Counted from the stretch's first letter, positions 7,897-17,149 are shown. The stretch is DNA of 64,000 bases from Paenibacillus luteus (GCF_006542765.1 NZ_SKCD01000011.1:496001-560000), one strand, 5' to 3'. The notes: generated from the sequence alone by a model not told the origin. Numbers and translations: made by a program.

Positions 7897-8768
7897 TAGA
7901 TCCGATCCCCATCCTTATCATATTTGAAGAAGCCGACGCCTGACTTCGCACCAAGATGTCCGGCACGCACCATTTTTTTCAGAACGATGGATGGACGGTA
8001 TTTCAGCTCGCCGTACTCCCGGAACATACGGTCAAGAGCAGCTAGTACGGAATCAAGCCCGAAGCGGTCGCACATCTCGAAAGGTCCATGCTGGAAGGAA
8101 TAACCGATTCTCATCGCCTTATCGATATCCTCAGCGGAAGCGACACCCTCTTCCAGAACATGGAGGGCTTCATTGATGAACAAACAAATAAGCCGTGTCG
8201 TTACGAAGCCTGGCGATTCAAACACCATGACTCCTTTTTTATGAATGATCTCTTCCACAAAATGTTTCGTGCGAACGAATGTCTCTTCGGACGTTTTCAA
8301 ACCGCGGACGATTTCGACAACATCGATTTTGGAAACCGGATAGATGAAATGCGTGCCGATCACACGGTCCGGATATTTTGTAACGCTTGCCAGCTCCGTC
8401 AAACTCAGCGTGGATGTATTGCTTGCCAGAATGACTTCCGGCCCGCATATACGATCTATATCTTCGAAAATCGCTTTTTTAAGCTCAAGATCCTCGGTGA
8501 TCGTTTCAATCACTAGCTCGCAGTCTGATAATTTATCATAGCCCAGGCTTGACTCAATTCTATTCATAATGAGCTTCTTCTCCGATTTCGTGAGCGCCCA
8601 CTTTTCAATTTGCTTATCGAGACTAAGTTCAATCATTTGTATGCCATAGGCAAGACGCTCGTCCGAGCGCTCGATAATAATAACATCCAATCCTTTGGAG
8701 GCAAGCATTTCTGCAATTCCCTGCCCCATTGTTCCTACTCCTATTACGCCTACCGTTTTGATATGCAA
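7896..8768 (-). CDS. hbd: 3-hydroxybutyryl-CoA dehydrogenase (3-hydroxyacyl-CoA dehydrogenase family)
   Basis: A 290-residue NAD-dependent dehydrogenase interconverting 3-hydroxybutyryl-CoA and acetoacetyl-CoA. The Rossmann motif VGVIGVGTMGQGIAE opens the protein. The catalytic His lies in GTHFIYPV, and the all-helical C-terminal half has GFVTTRLICLFINEA and the GLDSVL block. Starts further upstream were rejected because the TTG at 8768 is preceded by AAAGGAG at ideal spacing and gives the family's usual length. The usual Asn in the GF(I/V)xNR block is Thr here. Its TAA overlaps the ackA ATG by one base. Confidence 0.88.
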   Translation of the reverse strand: MHIKTVGVIGVGTMGQGIAEMLASKGLDVIIIERSDERLAYGIQMIELSLDKQIEKWALTKSEKKLIMNRIESSLGYDKLSDCELVIETITEDLELKKAIFEDIDRICGPEVILASNTSTLSLTELASVTKYPDRVIGTHFIYPVSKIDVVEIVRGLKTSEETFVRTKHFVEEIIHKKGVMVFESPGFVTTRLICLFINEALHVLEEGVASAEDIDKAMRIGYSFQHGPFEMCDRFGLDSVLAALDRMFREYGELKYRPSIVLKKMVRAGHLGAKSGVGFFKYDKDGDRI

Positions 8769-8865
8769 TGTATTAGCTCCTTTAATATGGCGAGTATGCT
8801 GCTTATAACTGATTGAGAAGCATTCTCTGCAAATATCGTTCATTCTTATTATAACGGTTTTCATC

Positions 8866-8897
8866 AAAAATAGAAGGCAGACTGGCCGTCCGCCTTC
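8866..8897 (-). terminator. rho-independent terminator after the FtsH-like gene
   Basis: A long hairpin (GAAGGC / GCCTTC plus GAC / GTC and one GU pair on the minus strand) is followed by TATTTTTG, starting 23 bp after the protease stop. It separates that operon from hbd-ackA-dnaD. Confidence 0.75.
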
Positions 8898-8919
8898 AAA
8901 TTGTAATATTGTAAACGCT

Positions 8920-10413
8920 TCATGCGGCTTTGTGCTTGCTAAGAAGCGTCCGGAACTCGTTTCCACTCAACGTTTCCTCAGCGAGCAGCGTGTTTAAGGA
9001 CATTTTGAATACCTCTCGTTTGGATTCGAGCATCGATTTCGTCTCAAGCATCAGCTCATCCAAAATGCTGCGATTGACAGCCGCCCATGCTTCTCTGGTC
9101 ATCATCGAAGCATCAATAATGCCAAGCTCCGTTAATCCCGACTCTACGAGTGTTCTAACGATGTTCATCGATTGATCAAAGTCACCTCGGGAACCGGTGC
9201 TTCGTTCCCCATAAAATAACTCCTCAGCCGCTGCACCGCCTAGAGCAATCATAATTTGACCGTTTAGAAATTGCTTCGTATAAAGATATTGATCCTGCTG
9301 CGGATTATGACGTACGTAGCCAAGCGCTTGACCACGAGGAGACAAGGCAACCTGAGATACACTGCCAGGACGAACTAACTCCGCCATGATCGCGTGTCCA
9401 AGCTCATGAAGGGCGATGCGTTCTCGTTCTTCCTTACTCGCTTCCCTGTCGGTCTTCTCCCCCATCATAACCTTATCAATGGCGCTCGATAAATGCGCTT
9501 CTGCTATTTTGTCACTTTTTTCTCTCATGGCATAAATCGCAGCTTCATTCATGACGCTCTCCAGCTGCGCGCCGGAGAAACCAAAGGATTCCGTTGCAAT
9601 TCTGGCCAGATCCACGCCTTCTTCGATTGGCTTATTGTTAGCGTGAATGTTCAAAATATGCAATCGGCCTTTCTTATCGGGGAGCTCTACCCCAATATGG
9701 CGGTCAAATCGACCGGGACGGAGCAGGGCGCTGTCCAGCATCTCTTTGCGGTTAGTTGCCGCAATCAGCAAAATGCGTGGTGATTCATTCGCATAGATGC
9801 CGTCCATTTCAGTTAACAGCTGATTAAGCGTTTGGTCATATTCGCGCTGCTGACCGCCATCACGCTTGCCACCGATTACTTCGATCTCATCGATAAAAAT
9901 AACAGCGCTGCTTTTTTTGGCCTTATTCGCTTTCGTACGCGCTTCTTTAAATAGATCACGAACTCGTCCGGCACCAACGCCGACATACATTTCAACAAAC
10001 TCGCTGCCGGAGGCTGCAAGGTAAATCGAATCGGTATACTGGGCAGCAGCTTTTGCAAGCAGCGTCTTCCCGGTTCCCGGAGGTCCCGATAACAAGATCC
10101 CTTTCAGCGGCCTTATGCCAAGCTTCGCAATTTGCTCTTGGTGAACCAAGAAATCCAGCGCTTCTACCAGCTCCTGCTTGGCTCTTTCCTGACCGCCTAT
10201 TTGTTCAAAGGTAAGTGGTGCCGATTTCGCTTCTACACGCCGTTTCTGGCTCGATAGGGCGGTCAATTTACCTTTTCCTCGTGCTGCGTAGACAACAGCA
10301 AATCCTAACATGCCCATGAGCAGCATAGGCACAACATTTTGTCCGATATAAATAAAAAATATAATTAAAACAGGTATAAAACCTATAATGATTTCTGTTG
10401 TATATTTACGCAT
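8920..10413 (-). CDS. FtsH-like AAA+ zinc metalloprotease without the extracytoplasmic domain
   Basis: A 497-residue membrane AAA+ protease. Two hydrophobic segments (about 9-24 and 27-43) are joined by only a few residues, so the 70-80 residue external loop of normal FtsH is missing. The AAA domain has Walker A GPPGTGKT (110-117), Walker B VIFIDEIE (about 171-178), NRKEMLDSALLRPGRFDR and the pore segment EFVEMYVGVGAGR. The protease domain has HELGH (336-340) and a later GSRGDFDQS that can supply the third zinc ligand. ATG 10413 has GGAGG 9 nt upstream. One base separates it from the upstream membrane gene, implying coupled translation. It is a paralogue type, not the housekeeping FtsH. Confidence 0.88.
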   Translation of the reverse strand: MRKYTTEIIIGFIPVLIIFFIYIGQNVVPMLLMGMLGFAVVYAARGKGKLTALSSQKRRVEAKSAPLTFEQIGGQERAKQELVEALDFLVHQEQIAKLGIRPLKGILLSGPPGTGKTLLAKAAAQYTDSIYLAASGSEFVEMYVGVGAGRVRDLFKEARTKANKAKKSSAVIFIDEIEVIGGKRDGGQQREYDQTLNQLLTEMDGIYANESPRILLIAATNRKEMLDSALLRPGRFDRHIGVELPDKKGRLHILNIHANNKPIEEGVDLARIATESFGFSGAQLESVMNEAAIYAMREKSDKIAEAHLSSAIDKVMMGEKTDREASKEERERIALHELGHAIMAELVRPGSVSQVALSPRGQALGYVRHNPQQDQYLYTKQFLNGQIMIALGGAAAEELFYGERSTGSRGDFDQSMNIVRTLVESGLTELGIIDASMMTREAWAAVNRSILDELMLETKSMLESKREVFKMSLNTLLAEETLSGNEFRTLLSKHKAA

Positions 10414-10414
10414 A

Positions 10415-10945
10415 TTACCATGCCTCCAGTTGGGCAGAATTGCGCGGAAGAACAACGTATTTTACGGCTTCTTTATCTTTAAGCGTTATATAAACATTGA
10501 TGTCGTCCATTTCGGTCGTTACGGTCACGTTTGTCATCGACTTGGCAGATTCGTTCATCGCAGCCGGAATGCTGGAATAGGTTTTGGTCTCCATCGCCTC
10601 AGCAACTGCAAACAAGGATTTATTCCAGAGCTGATCCAATTGCTTGCTTGTATCTCCATCAAAAACTAGCGAGAGTGTTCGATCGCCAAATACTTTTTTT
10701 CCGTTGCTGGCAATGCTTTGATACACATCTTTGAGATTGGCTTCTGGCGTTAATGATAACCGAATATCTACTTGGTCCCGGTTCATCATTGGTTTATCTG
10801 ATGATGCAACGCCTGAAATGCCATTAACGACTTGTTCAAGTGGCGCCGCTACGGCTACTTGATTATATATCGCCCATCCGCCGAATAAGACAACAGCTGT
10901 TATGGCGGCTGTAACGATGATAGGTATCACGCGAGGTTTTAGCAT
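10415..10945 (-). CDS. small single-pass membrane protein, partner of the FtsH-like protease
   Basis: A 176-residue protein with a short basic N-terminus (LKPRVIP), one membrane helix (about residues 7-28) and a soluble domain of about 140 residues predicted outside the membrane. The domain alternates DxxLSLTPEAN-type strands and helices and ends with an ITLKDKEAVKYVVLP strand. I do not recognise a family. ATG 10945 is preceded by GGGAGGG. Its TAA is one base from the protease ATG, so the two are almost certainly co-translated. An exported partner would make sense for a protease that lacks its own outer domain, but this is inference. Confidence 0.75.
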   Translation of the reverse strand: MLKPRVIPIIVTAAITAVVLFGGWAIYNQVAVAAPLEQVVNGISGVASSDKPMMNRDQVDIRLSLTPEANLKDVYQSIASNGKKVFGDRTLSLVFDGDTSKQLDQLWNKSLFAVAEAMETKTYSSIPAAMNESAKSMTNVTVTTEMDDINVYITLKDKEAVKYVVLPRNSAQLEAW

Positions 10946-11051
10946 AATCAAAATCCCTCCCACAGCATTTATATGATCAATCCGTATATCAACTCCGCTA
11001 TACGAAAGTATATCATGTTTGCTTGTGAGATTCGTCCATCAATATAAGGAA

Positions 11052-11071
11052 ACGGAGCCTCACGGCTCCGT
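11052..11071 (-). terminator. rho-independent terminator after ypmB
   Basis: Perfect 8-bp arms ACGGAGCC / GGCTCCGT with a TCAC loop overlap the ypmB stop codon; on the minus strand TTTCCTTATA follows. The T tract is short, so some read-through into the protease operon is possible. Confidence 0.65.
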
Positions 11072-11590
11072 CTTTGCAGGTAATTTATAAGAATCGATAA
11101 ACGCTCCATCCACAAAACTGTAAAAATCATAATAATAATGCTTAGGATTATCGCTTTCGCTATAATAGACTTCCCAAATTCGCGTATTGTTCAGCAAACC
11201 GGGTTGAATTCTTAGTACGGCTGCATTTGGTTTTTTAGTATTAAACGTATTACTAATCTGTTCAGCGGAAACACCGTCCGCTGCTTTTACTACATCCGGC
11301 AGCTGCTCCTCTGCCAGAAAAACAAACAGCTCTTCATCCAGCTCATTGCTTCCTTGGACTATCCAGCTTTTCTTGTTCCAGATATGCTCATAAATCTTTT
11401 CGATCTGGACAAGATCAGCAGCTTCCACCGCTTGTTTTCTTGCTTCATCCTTAGCTGTCCATTGGGACTGCTGGATATCACGGAAATAAATGAATAAAAC
11501 GGTGGCAAGCAGAATCATACTTGCCACAATGACGAATACCCATCGCTGCGTCGTCATGAACGCTCGACGTTTTCTAGCCGTCGCGCGCAT
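11060..11590 (-). CDS. ypmB: YpmB-like membrane-anchored protein (DUF5590)
   Basis: A 176-residue protein: a basic N-terminus, a membrane helix at about 15-34 (WVFVIVASMILLATVLFIYF) and a mixed alpha/beta outer domain. The domain, including the text NTRIWEVYYSES and YYYDFYSFVDG, matches the DUF5590 pattern of B. subtilis YpmB. The function is unknown. Position supports the call: ypmB lies near dinG in B. subtilis and three genes from dinG here. Its ATG overlaps the stop of the upstream deaminase as TAATG, so translation is coupled. Confidence 0.75.
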   Translation of the reverse strand: MRATARKRRAFMTTQRWVFVIVASMILLATVLFIYFRDIQQSQWTAKDEARKQAVEAADLVQIEKIYEHIWNKKSWIVQGSNELDEELFVFLAEEQLPDVVKAADGVSAEQISNTFNTKKPNAAVLRIQPGLLNNTRIWEVYYSESDNPKHYYYDFYSFVDGAFIDSYKLPAKTEP

Positions 11591-12891
11591 TAGTCTTTCA
11601 GCAAGCGCTCAAAGCTAGCCTGCGCCTCGTACCGAATTTTTTCTTCGTCGAGCATGGTGCATTCACCGTTCTTCACTACCTGGCGTCCATCAACCCAAAC
11701 ATGCCGCACATCGCGCCCAGAGCCAGAATACACAAGATGCGAAACCATATCCGTCTTCGGATAATAATGAGCCTGCTCAATATCGATAGCGATGAAATCC
11801 GCTTTCTTGCCTTCTTGCAGACTGCCGAGGCTATCCTGCTGCCAAATGGATTTGGCACCGTATACCGTGCCCATCTTCAATGCTTCGAGAGCTGGCACTG
11901 CTGTTGGATCACCTGAAACCCCTTTATGAAGCAGCGCTGCAAAGCGAATCTCTTCAAACAAATCCAAATTATTGTTGCTTGCCGCGCTGTCTGTGCCAAG
12001 TGATACCGTTACACCCGCACGCAGTAAATCAGGGACGCGGGCAATGCCGCTGGCAAGCTTCAGATTGCTAACGGGATTATGGGATACCGCAACATTTTTG
12101 GCAGCCAGAAGCTCAATTTCTGCATCATTTAGATGAACGGCATGAGCAACCAATGAAGGGCGTGAGAAGAAGCCTAGTCGATCTAGGTGCTCCACCGGAC
12201 GCATGCCGTAATCACGGACATTTTGCTCAACCTCTGCCAGCGTTTCAGACATATGAGTGTGCAGCGGCAAATTATAATCGTGAGCAGCCTGAACAAAACG
12301 TTCGATATATTCAGGTGGACAAGTATAGGGAGCATGGGGGGAGATCATAGTGGTAATACGTCCGTCTGCTTTCCCGTTCCAATCCCGGGCAAACGCAATC
12401 GCTTCCGTCAGCTTTGCCTCTTGAATCTCGGGTGGACATAGGCCAATAACGCCTCTGGTCAATACGCCGCGAATACCGCTCTGCTCAACCGCTTGTGCAA
12501 CCCGATCCATACGGTCATACATGTCTACGAAAGCGGTTGTTCCCGATCGAAGCATCTCCACAATGGCCAATGCGCTGCCTGCACTCGTATCTTGATCCAC
12601 ATATTTGCCTTCCATTGGCCACATCTTCTGTTCTAGCCATACCTGCAAATTTTGGTCATCGGAGTATCCACGCAGCAAACTCATCGCTGCGTGCCCATGC
12701 GTATTAATGAGACCTGGCATAAAGGCGAGCTTACTGCCGTCGATTTTCACAACTGATTCCGTCAGTTCTGTTGGGACCGCAGTGCCTATGTATGTGATAC
12801 GGTCATCCGTAACGACCATATGCCCCTGAAATGATGGATTCGCGTCATCCATTGTAATAAATAACCCATTCTCAATCCAAATTTGACTCAT
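11590..12891 (-). CDS. mtaD: amidohydrolase: 5-methylthioadenosine/S-adenosylhomocysteine deaminase
   Basis: A 433-residue metal-dependent deaminase of the MtaD/TrzA (ATZ) group. The metal ligands are visible: HGH in NTHGHAAMSLLRG, the mid-protein HAPYTCPPEY and HTHMSE, a later VAHAVHLN, and the catalytic Asp in SLGTDSAASNNNLDLFEE. The family removes the amino group of 5'-methylthioadenosine or S-adenosylhomocysteine; exact specificity cannot be read from sequence. ATG 12891 overlaps the 3' end of rex by 20 bp and uses an AAGGAGAG site inside rex. It lies in the dinG-rex-mtaD-ypmB operon. Confidence 0.85.
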   Translation of the reverse strand: MSQIWIENGLFITMDDANPSFQGHMVVTDDRITYIGTAVPTELTESVVKIDGSKLAFMPGLINTHGHAAMSLLRGYSDDQNLQVWLEQKMWPMEGKYVDQDTSAGSALAIVEMLRSGTTAFVDMYDRMDRVAQAVEQSGIRGVLTRGVIGLCPPEIQEAKLTEAIAFARDWNGKADGRITTMISPHAPYTCPPEYIERFVQAAHDYNLPLHTHMSETLAEVEQNVRDYGMRPVEHLDRLGFFSRPSLVAHAVHLNDAEIELLAAKNVAVSHNPVSNLKLASGIARVPDLLRAGVTVSLGTDSAASNNNLDLFEEIRFAALLHKGVSGDPTAVPALEALKMGTVYGAKSIWQQDSLGSLQEGKKADFIAIDIEQAHYYPKTDMVSHLVYSGSGRDVRHVWVDGRQVVKNGECTMLDEEKIRYEAQASFERLLKD

Positions 12892-13528
12892 CCAATATCT
12901 CTCCTTCTCGAACTAAATAATAAGCTAAGCTAAGCAGCTCTTTCGTGAAATCAGCATTTTGTATTCGGATTTCATCGGGTACTCGCAAAATTGCTGGAGC
13001 GAAGTTCAAGATCCCCTCGACGCCCGCCTCAACAAACTGGTTCGCGACATTTTGCGCTTCAAAGGCTGGAACCGTGATGATGCCTATGCGAATTTTCTGC
13101 TCCGATACCGTTTTTACAAGCTCGCTCATCGGCAATACGATCAAATTGTTGATGCTTGTTCCAATCTTGCTTGGATGATCGTCGAACACAGCCGTGATTT
13201 GCATATTGTCCTTTGAATATTTATTGTAATTGCACAAGGCATGGCCTAGATTTCCAGCACCGACCAGAGCGACTTTGATCGTCTGGTCGACCTTCAAAAT
13301 TTGGCGGATTTTTTCTATGAGATAAACGACGTCATAACCAACGCCCTTACGACCGAAATCTCCGAAATAAGCAAGATCTTTACGTATTTGAGCGGGATTC
13401 AAATCAAGCTTGACGCCTAAATCCTGTGAAGAAATGGTTTGAATTTCACGATTATGCATTTCGTTTAATACTTGTAGGTAAATCGGAAGCCTTCGGACTA
13501 CAGCTTCCGATATTTTCGTCTGCTTCAT
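12872..13528 (-). CDS. rex: redox-sensing transcriptional repressor Rex
   Basis: A 218-residue Rex. The N-terminal winged helix (AVVRRLPIYLQVLNEMHN, then NPAQIRKDLAYFGDFGRKG) binds the ROP operator. The C-terminal Rossmann domain starts VALVGAGNLGHAL and senses the NADH/NAD+ ratio; high NADH releases the repressor from fermentation and respiration genes. Length and blocks are standard. Its ATG overlaps the dinG TGA (ATGA). Plausible local targets are hbd-ackA and qcrABC, but I did not find a clear ROP site in the promoters I examined. Confidence 0.95.
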   Translation of the reverse strand: MKQTKISEAVVRRLPIYLQVLNEMHNREIQTISSQDLGVKLDLNPAQIRKDLAYFGDFGRKGVGYDVVYLIEKIRQILKVDQTIKVALVGAGNLGHALCNYNKYSKDNMQITAVFDDHPSKIGTSINNLIVLPMSELVKTVSEQKIRIGIITVPAFEAQNVANQFVEAGVEGILNFAPAILRVPDEIRIQNADFTKELLSLAYYLVREGEILDESNLD

Positions 13529-16431
13529 CGTTTCTCCTCCTCAACACTTGCTGCGCCTTCGCCAATATGCGTTACAACTTGATTTTCTTCAGCAAGCCAC
13601 TCCCGCATCCGCGCAATCATTTGCCCCGTGTGCATTGTTTCTATTTTGGGGCCAGGCAAGGAATATAAGAAATGCTTACCATAAAATGTATCAATGACTC
13701 TTGTATCATAAATAATCACGATGCCTTTATCCTGAGAGGTTCGCACTAATCGACCGAATCCTTGCTTAAACCGAATGACGGCTTGAGGAATGGAAAGCTT
13801 CATGAACGGATTTTGCTTCTGCCGCTGCAGCATTTCTGCCTTTGCCTCAGCAAGCGGATGGTTAGGCGGCTGGAATGGCAAGCGCACGATTGCCAGGCAA
13901 ATTAACGCCTCGCCTGGTATATCCACCCCTTCCCAGAAGCTGCTCGTTCCAAGCAGAACGGATTCCGGCGTTTGCCTGAATCGTCTTGTAAGCTTGGTCC
14001 GATTGCCACTGTCAATGCCTTGGCCAAGCACCTGAATCCCGGAAGCGCTAAGTTTTTCCTTTAACGGATCATACACTTGCCTCAGCATCCGATAAGAGGT
14101 GAACAGAACAAGCATTCTGCCCTTTGTTTCTTTTGCTGCATCAGCAAGCGATTGGACAAGCATCTCCATATACGTGTCATCCACCGCAGCACCCTTCAAC
14201 ACAGGGAAATTACGCGGTATAACGACAAGCGCCTGTTCCCTGTAATTAAATGGCGAAGGCAATTGAACGGTTTTCAGCCGACCCTGTTCTTCGTATCCGG
14301 TAAGTCCAAGCTGCTCCTCCGCATACTGAAATGATTTTTGAACGGACAAGGTCGCTGATGTCATCACAATGCTTTCCTTCACATCAAAGAAATATTTTTG
14401 CAATTGTGCACTTACATCAACAGGCACGCCATACAGCTGTACAGATCGGTAGCGATATACACTGCTTGCTTCAATCCAGAAAACCGAATCCGACAGCTCA
14501 AGCTTAATAAATGTGCGCAATTCATCCTTTAAGCGTGACAAATCGCGAATCGCACCATTTAGATCGGTAATCACGGCTTGAACGCCAGAATCATCTACAC
14601 GATCCTTGATGTCCGTTACCATCTTGTCAACGGTCCGGCATACTCGATTAAGCTCTGTATGTAGATTTCCTTCGACGGTAACGCTGTCCTCCCAACTGCC
14701 AGGCAGCTCATTCTTCTTTAAGCGGCAAACCGATTGCCCATTTTCGGTAGGGCCGTCAGAGGATGTTGAAGTAAAGCTATAAAACATCTCGAACAGCTTA
14801 TCCCAGTGCTCCTTAATCTCTTGAAAGATGGGAATCACCGTATCAATCGTTTCTAACCATGAAGCCTGATGGGCGTCGTCTTCGTACATCAGCTTTTGAC
14901 GCAGAGCGGGAAGCAAGCCAGAACGATTATCCTTGAATAGGCGAACCACCGCCTGCGTGAGGGAGAAATAATTAATTTGCATGCCAAGATGCTTGCCGGC
15001 AACCTCTTCCACATGATGCGCTTCATCAATAATAAGATGCGTGTAGGCCGGAAGCAATCGGTGATCCGCTTGAATGTCGGTAAACAGCATGGAATGATTT
15101 GTAATGGTCACGTCTGCGATATTTGATTCATGCTTGGCTCTATGATAAAAACATCGCTTGAACCAAGGACAGGCGCGATTCAGGCAAGAGTCGGTATCAC
15201 TCGCAACCGTTGACCAAAACTCCGCGCCCTTGTTGCCAAAATTCAGCTCCTCCTGATCGCCGGTTTCCGTCTCGCCTAGCCATACGACCATTTGAGCGGC
15301 TGTAACCGTATCATCAATTGGAGATACCAAATCCTTCGTATTAATTTTCCCTTCAAACTTGCGTAAGCATAAATAATTTCCTCTGCCCTTAAAAATGGAC
15401 GCTTTGAATTCAAAAGGCAAAATTTCTTCGAGCAATGGGATATCGCGCTGCCGCAGCTGCTCCTGCAAATTAATTGTATGAGTGCTAACAACGACTTTTT
15501 TGCCATTTTGAATGCCGTAATAGAGCGCTGGGATCAAATATCCCAGTGATTTGCCTGTCCCTGTTCCCGCTTCAATGAGCAAATGCTGGTTTTGGTTCAG
15601 TGCACTGTATACCTCTTCGAACATGGCAACCTGCGCTTCACGTTCCTCATAATTGTCAAATTTCTGTTGAAAACGCTGCCGTACATCAGCCAGATAGTTA
15701 TCGAAGGACACATCCGTCAGCGGCAAAGCATTGCTGCTTCCGGTGCGCGGTGGCTGTTCGTCATTCCATTCCGTGACTTTAAGCGCAAATTGGTTAAAGT
15801 AATCATATTCGTTGGATTCGAAAACGGTACTATACTCCATTTGCTGCTGCGTATGCTTAATAAACCAGCTTAAATCGCTACCGTCATCTACAAGCGCAGA
15901 TAGCCGCTGCAAGGTGAGCAGCGGCATTTTACGAAGCTTTTTGACAGATTCGATTAACAATAATGCAGTCGCTCTCGCATCGCTATCCGCACGGTGATGC
16001 TGGTCATGCTGGATGCCGAAAAGCTCGGAAACAGCACCGAGCTGATACGTATTCAATGTTGGATATAAGATGCGGAGCAATTCAATCGTATCGAGCCTGC
16101 GGCCTGCAAAGGCTCGCAAGCCGCAGCGAACCAGTGCCTGGTTCAAAAACCCGGCATCAAAGCCAACGTTGTGTGCAACAAGTACGGTATCATCTAATAA
16201 CGGTACTAGCTTTGCGATTACTTCATTTAGAGCAGGTGCATCCGCAACTACCGCTTCATCTATGCCCGTTAGTTGAGTAATAAAAGCCGGTATCGGGATA
16301 TTAGGCCGAACAAAGGAATTAAACGTATCGATAATTTCAAGCTCATCTGATACGATGACAAGTCCCACTTGCAAAATGTCATCATCCGAGCTATGTCCCG
16401 TCGTTTCTAAGTCCAATACTGCAAATTTCAT
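13525..16431 (-). CDS. dinG: DinG-family helicase/exonuclease with Fe-S cysteines
   Basis: A 968-residue protein. Residues 1-170 are a DEDD 3'-5' exonuclease like the Pol III epsilon subunit (DLETTG with D7 and E9, NVGFDAGF with D92, HHRADSDA near 146-151). The rest is an XPD/DinG superfamily-2 helicase: Walker A EAGTGTGKS (287-295) and the DEAH box at 469-472. It also has C355, C416, C421 and C427; the last three follow the C-x4-C-x5-C spacing of the E. coli DinG Fe-S cluster. Helicase motifs V-VI (SSFWEGVDIPG, then QGFGRLVR) are intact. The gene overlaps rex by ATGA and has GGGGA before its ATG. Confidence 0.93.
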   Translation of the reverse strand: MKFAVLDLETTGHSSDDDILQVGLVIVSDELEIIDTFNSFVRPNIPIPAFITQLTGIDEAVVADAPALNEVIAKLVPLLDDTVLVAHNVGFDAGFLNQALVRCGLRAFAGRRLDTIELLRILYPTLNTYQLGAVSELFGIQHDQHHRADSDARATALLLIESVKKLRKMPLLTLQRLSALVDDGSDLSWFIKHTQQQMEYSTVFESNEYDYFNQFALKVTEWNDEQPPRTGSSNALPLTDVSFDNYLADVRQRFQQKFDNYEEREAQVAMFEEVYSALNQNQHLLIEAGTGTGKSLGYLIPALYYGIQNGKKVVVSTHTINLQEQLRQRDIPLLEEILPFEFKASIFKGRGNYLCLRKFEGKINTKDLVSPIDDTVTAAQMVVWLGETETGDQEELNFGNKGAEFWSTVASDTDSCLNRACPWFKRCFYHRAKHESNIADVTITNHSMLFTDIQADHRLLPAYTHLIIDEAHHVEEVAGKHLGMQINYFSLTQAVVRLFKDNRSGLLPALRQKLMYEDDAHQASWLETIDTVIPIFQEIKEHWDKLFEMFYSFTSTSSDGPTENGQSVCRLKKNELPGSWEDSVTVEGNLHTELNRVCRTVDKMVTDIKDRVDDSGVQAVITDLNGAIRDLSRLKDELRTFIKLELSDSVFWIEASSVYRYRSVQLYGVPVDVSAQLQKYFFDVKESIVMTSATLSVQKSFQYAEEQLGLTGYEEQGRLKTVQLPSPFNYREQALVVIPRNFPVLKGAAVDDTYMEMLVQSLADAAKETKGRMLVLFTSYRMLRQVYDPLKEKLSASGIQVLGQGIDSGNRTKLTRRFRQTPESVLLGTSSFWEGVDIPGEALICLAIVRLPFQPPNHPLAEAKAEMLQRQKQNPFMKLSIPQAVIRFKQGFGRLVRTSQDKGIVIIYDTRVIDTFYGKHFLYSLPGPKIETMHTGQMIARMREWLAEENQVVTHIGEGAASVEEEKR

Positions 16432-16447
16432 TCATTCCCCGATCCTC

Positions 16448-17149
16448 TCACAAACAGCACAGCTCCGTGCTTCCAAAATATAAAGATAACTGCTTAGGTG
16501 TTTCCTGGCATGATTTGAGATTGTTTAACGGATCCTTAAAGCTTGGACAGACCTCATAGGCTTTCATAAATAACTGTTCCGCTTGTGCCATATTCATGCG
16601 TACAGCTTGAATGCACCCTAGCGCATTATAGCCCATCGCAAGCCATTTGGGAAAGTCCGTTAACACAATCAATAATTGAAAATGCCGCTGGGCTTCATTC
16701 CAATTTTGCAAATGCATTTGTGTCATGCCTAGAAATAACCTAGCCAGATTGCACTCCGGCAATTGCAATACTGCCGTTTGGAACTGCTCCGCTGCTTGTG
16801 AGAACATAAATAACTTATAATAGCCTTGTCCCTTTGATATCGTAACCGCAAGCTCATCCGACATTTCGATATCAGGCATGCCGGTGGCGCTTGATTCGAT
16901 TGCGGGCACGATCTGCTGTGCAGAAGGCTCCGTGCTCGCTAAGACAGAATCAATTGTATCGTTCTGCTCTTTAAATTCTGCGAACTTTTCCTCAAATTCA
17001 AGCCATTGTTCAATAAAAGCATCACTTACCTTTTTTAGTTCAATAATCTGTTCATCATACTGCTGCTTTTCACTTGCACCTGCACACTCATAATGTTCGA
17101 TAATTTGATCAAGCATGTCGTTCATGGATGAAAACATATGCTGGAACAT
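16448..17149 (-). CDS. TPR-repeat protein
   Basis: A 233-residue protein between panD and dinG. The N-terminal 75 residues look like a helical, partly coiled-coil segment (IIEHYECAGASEKQQYDEQI, then WLEFEEKFAEFKEQ). From about residue 100 there are three to four TPR-like units (GYYKLFMFSQAAEQFQTAV, then LARLFLGMTQMHLQNWNEAQ, then GYNALGCIQAVRMNMAQAE). It ends with an unusual Cys-rich tail (ELCCL). Such proteins are scaffolds; the partner is unknown. The start is uncertain: ATG 17149 has AAGGCGGG nearby, while ATG 17194 has no ribosome-binding site. Confidence 0.75.
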   Translation of the reverse strand: MFQHMFSSMNDMLDQIIEHYECAGASEKQQYDEQIIELKKVSDAFIEQWLEFEEKFAEFKEQNDTIDSVLASTEPSAQQIVPAIESSATGMPDIEMSDELAVTISKGQGYYKLFMFSQAAEQFQTAVLQLPECNLARLFLGMTQMHLQNWNEAQRHFQLLIVLTDFPKWLAMGYNALGCIQAVRMNMAQAEQLFMKAYEVCPSFKDPLNNLKSCQETPKQLSLYFGSTELCCL

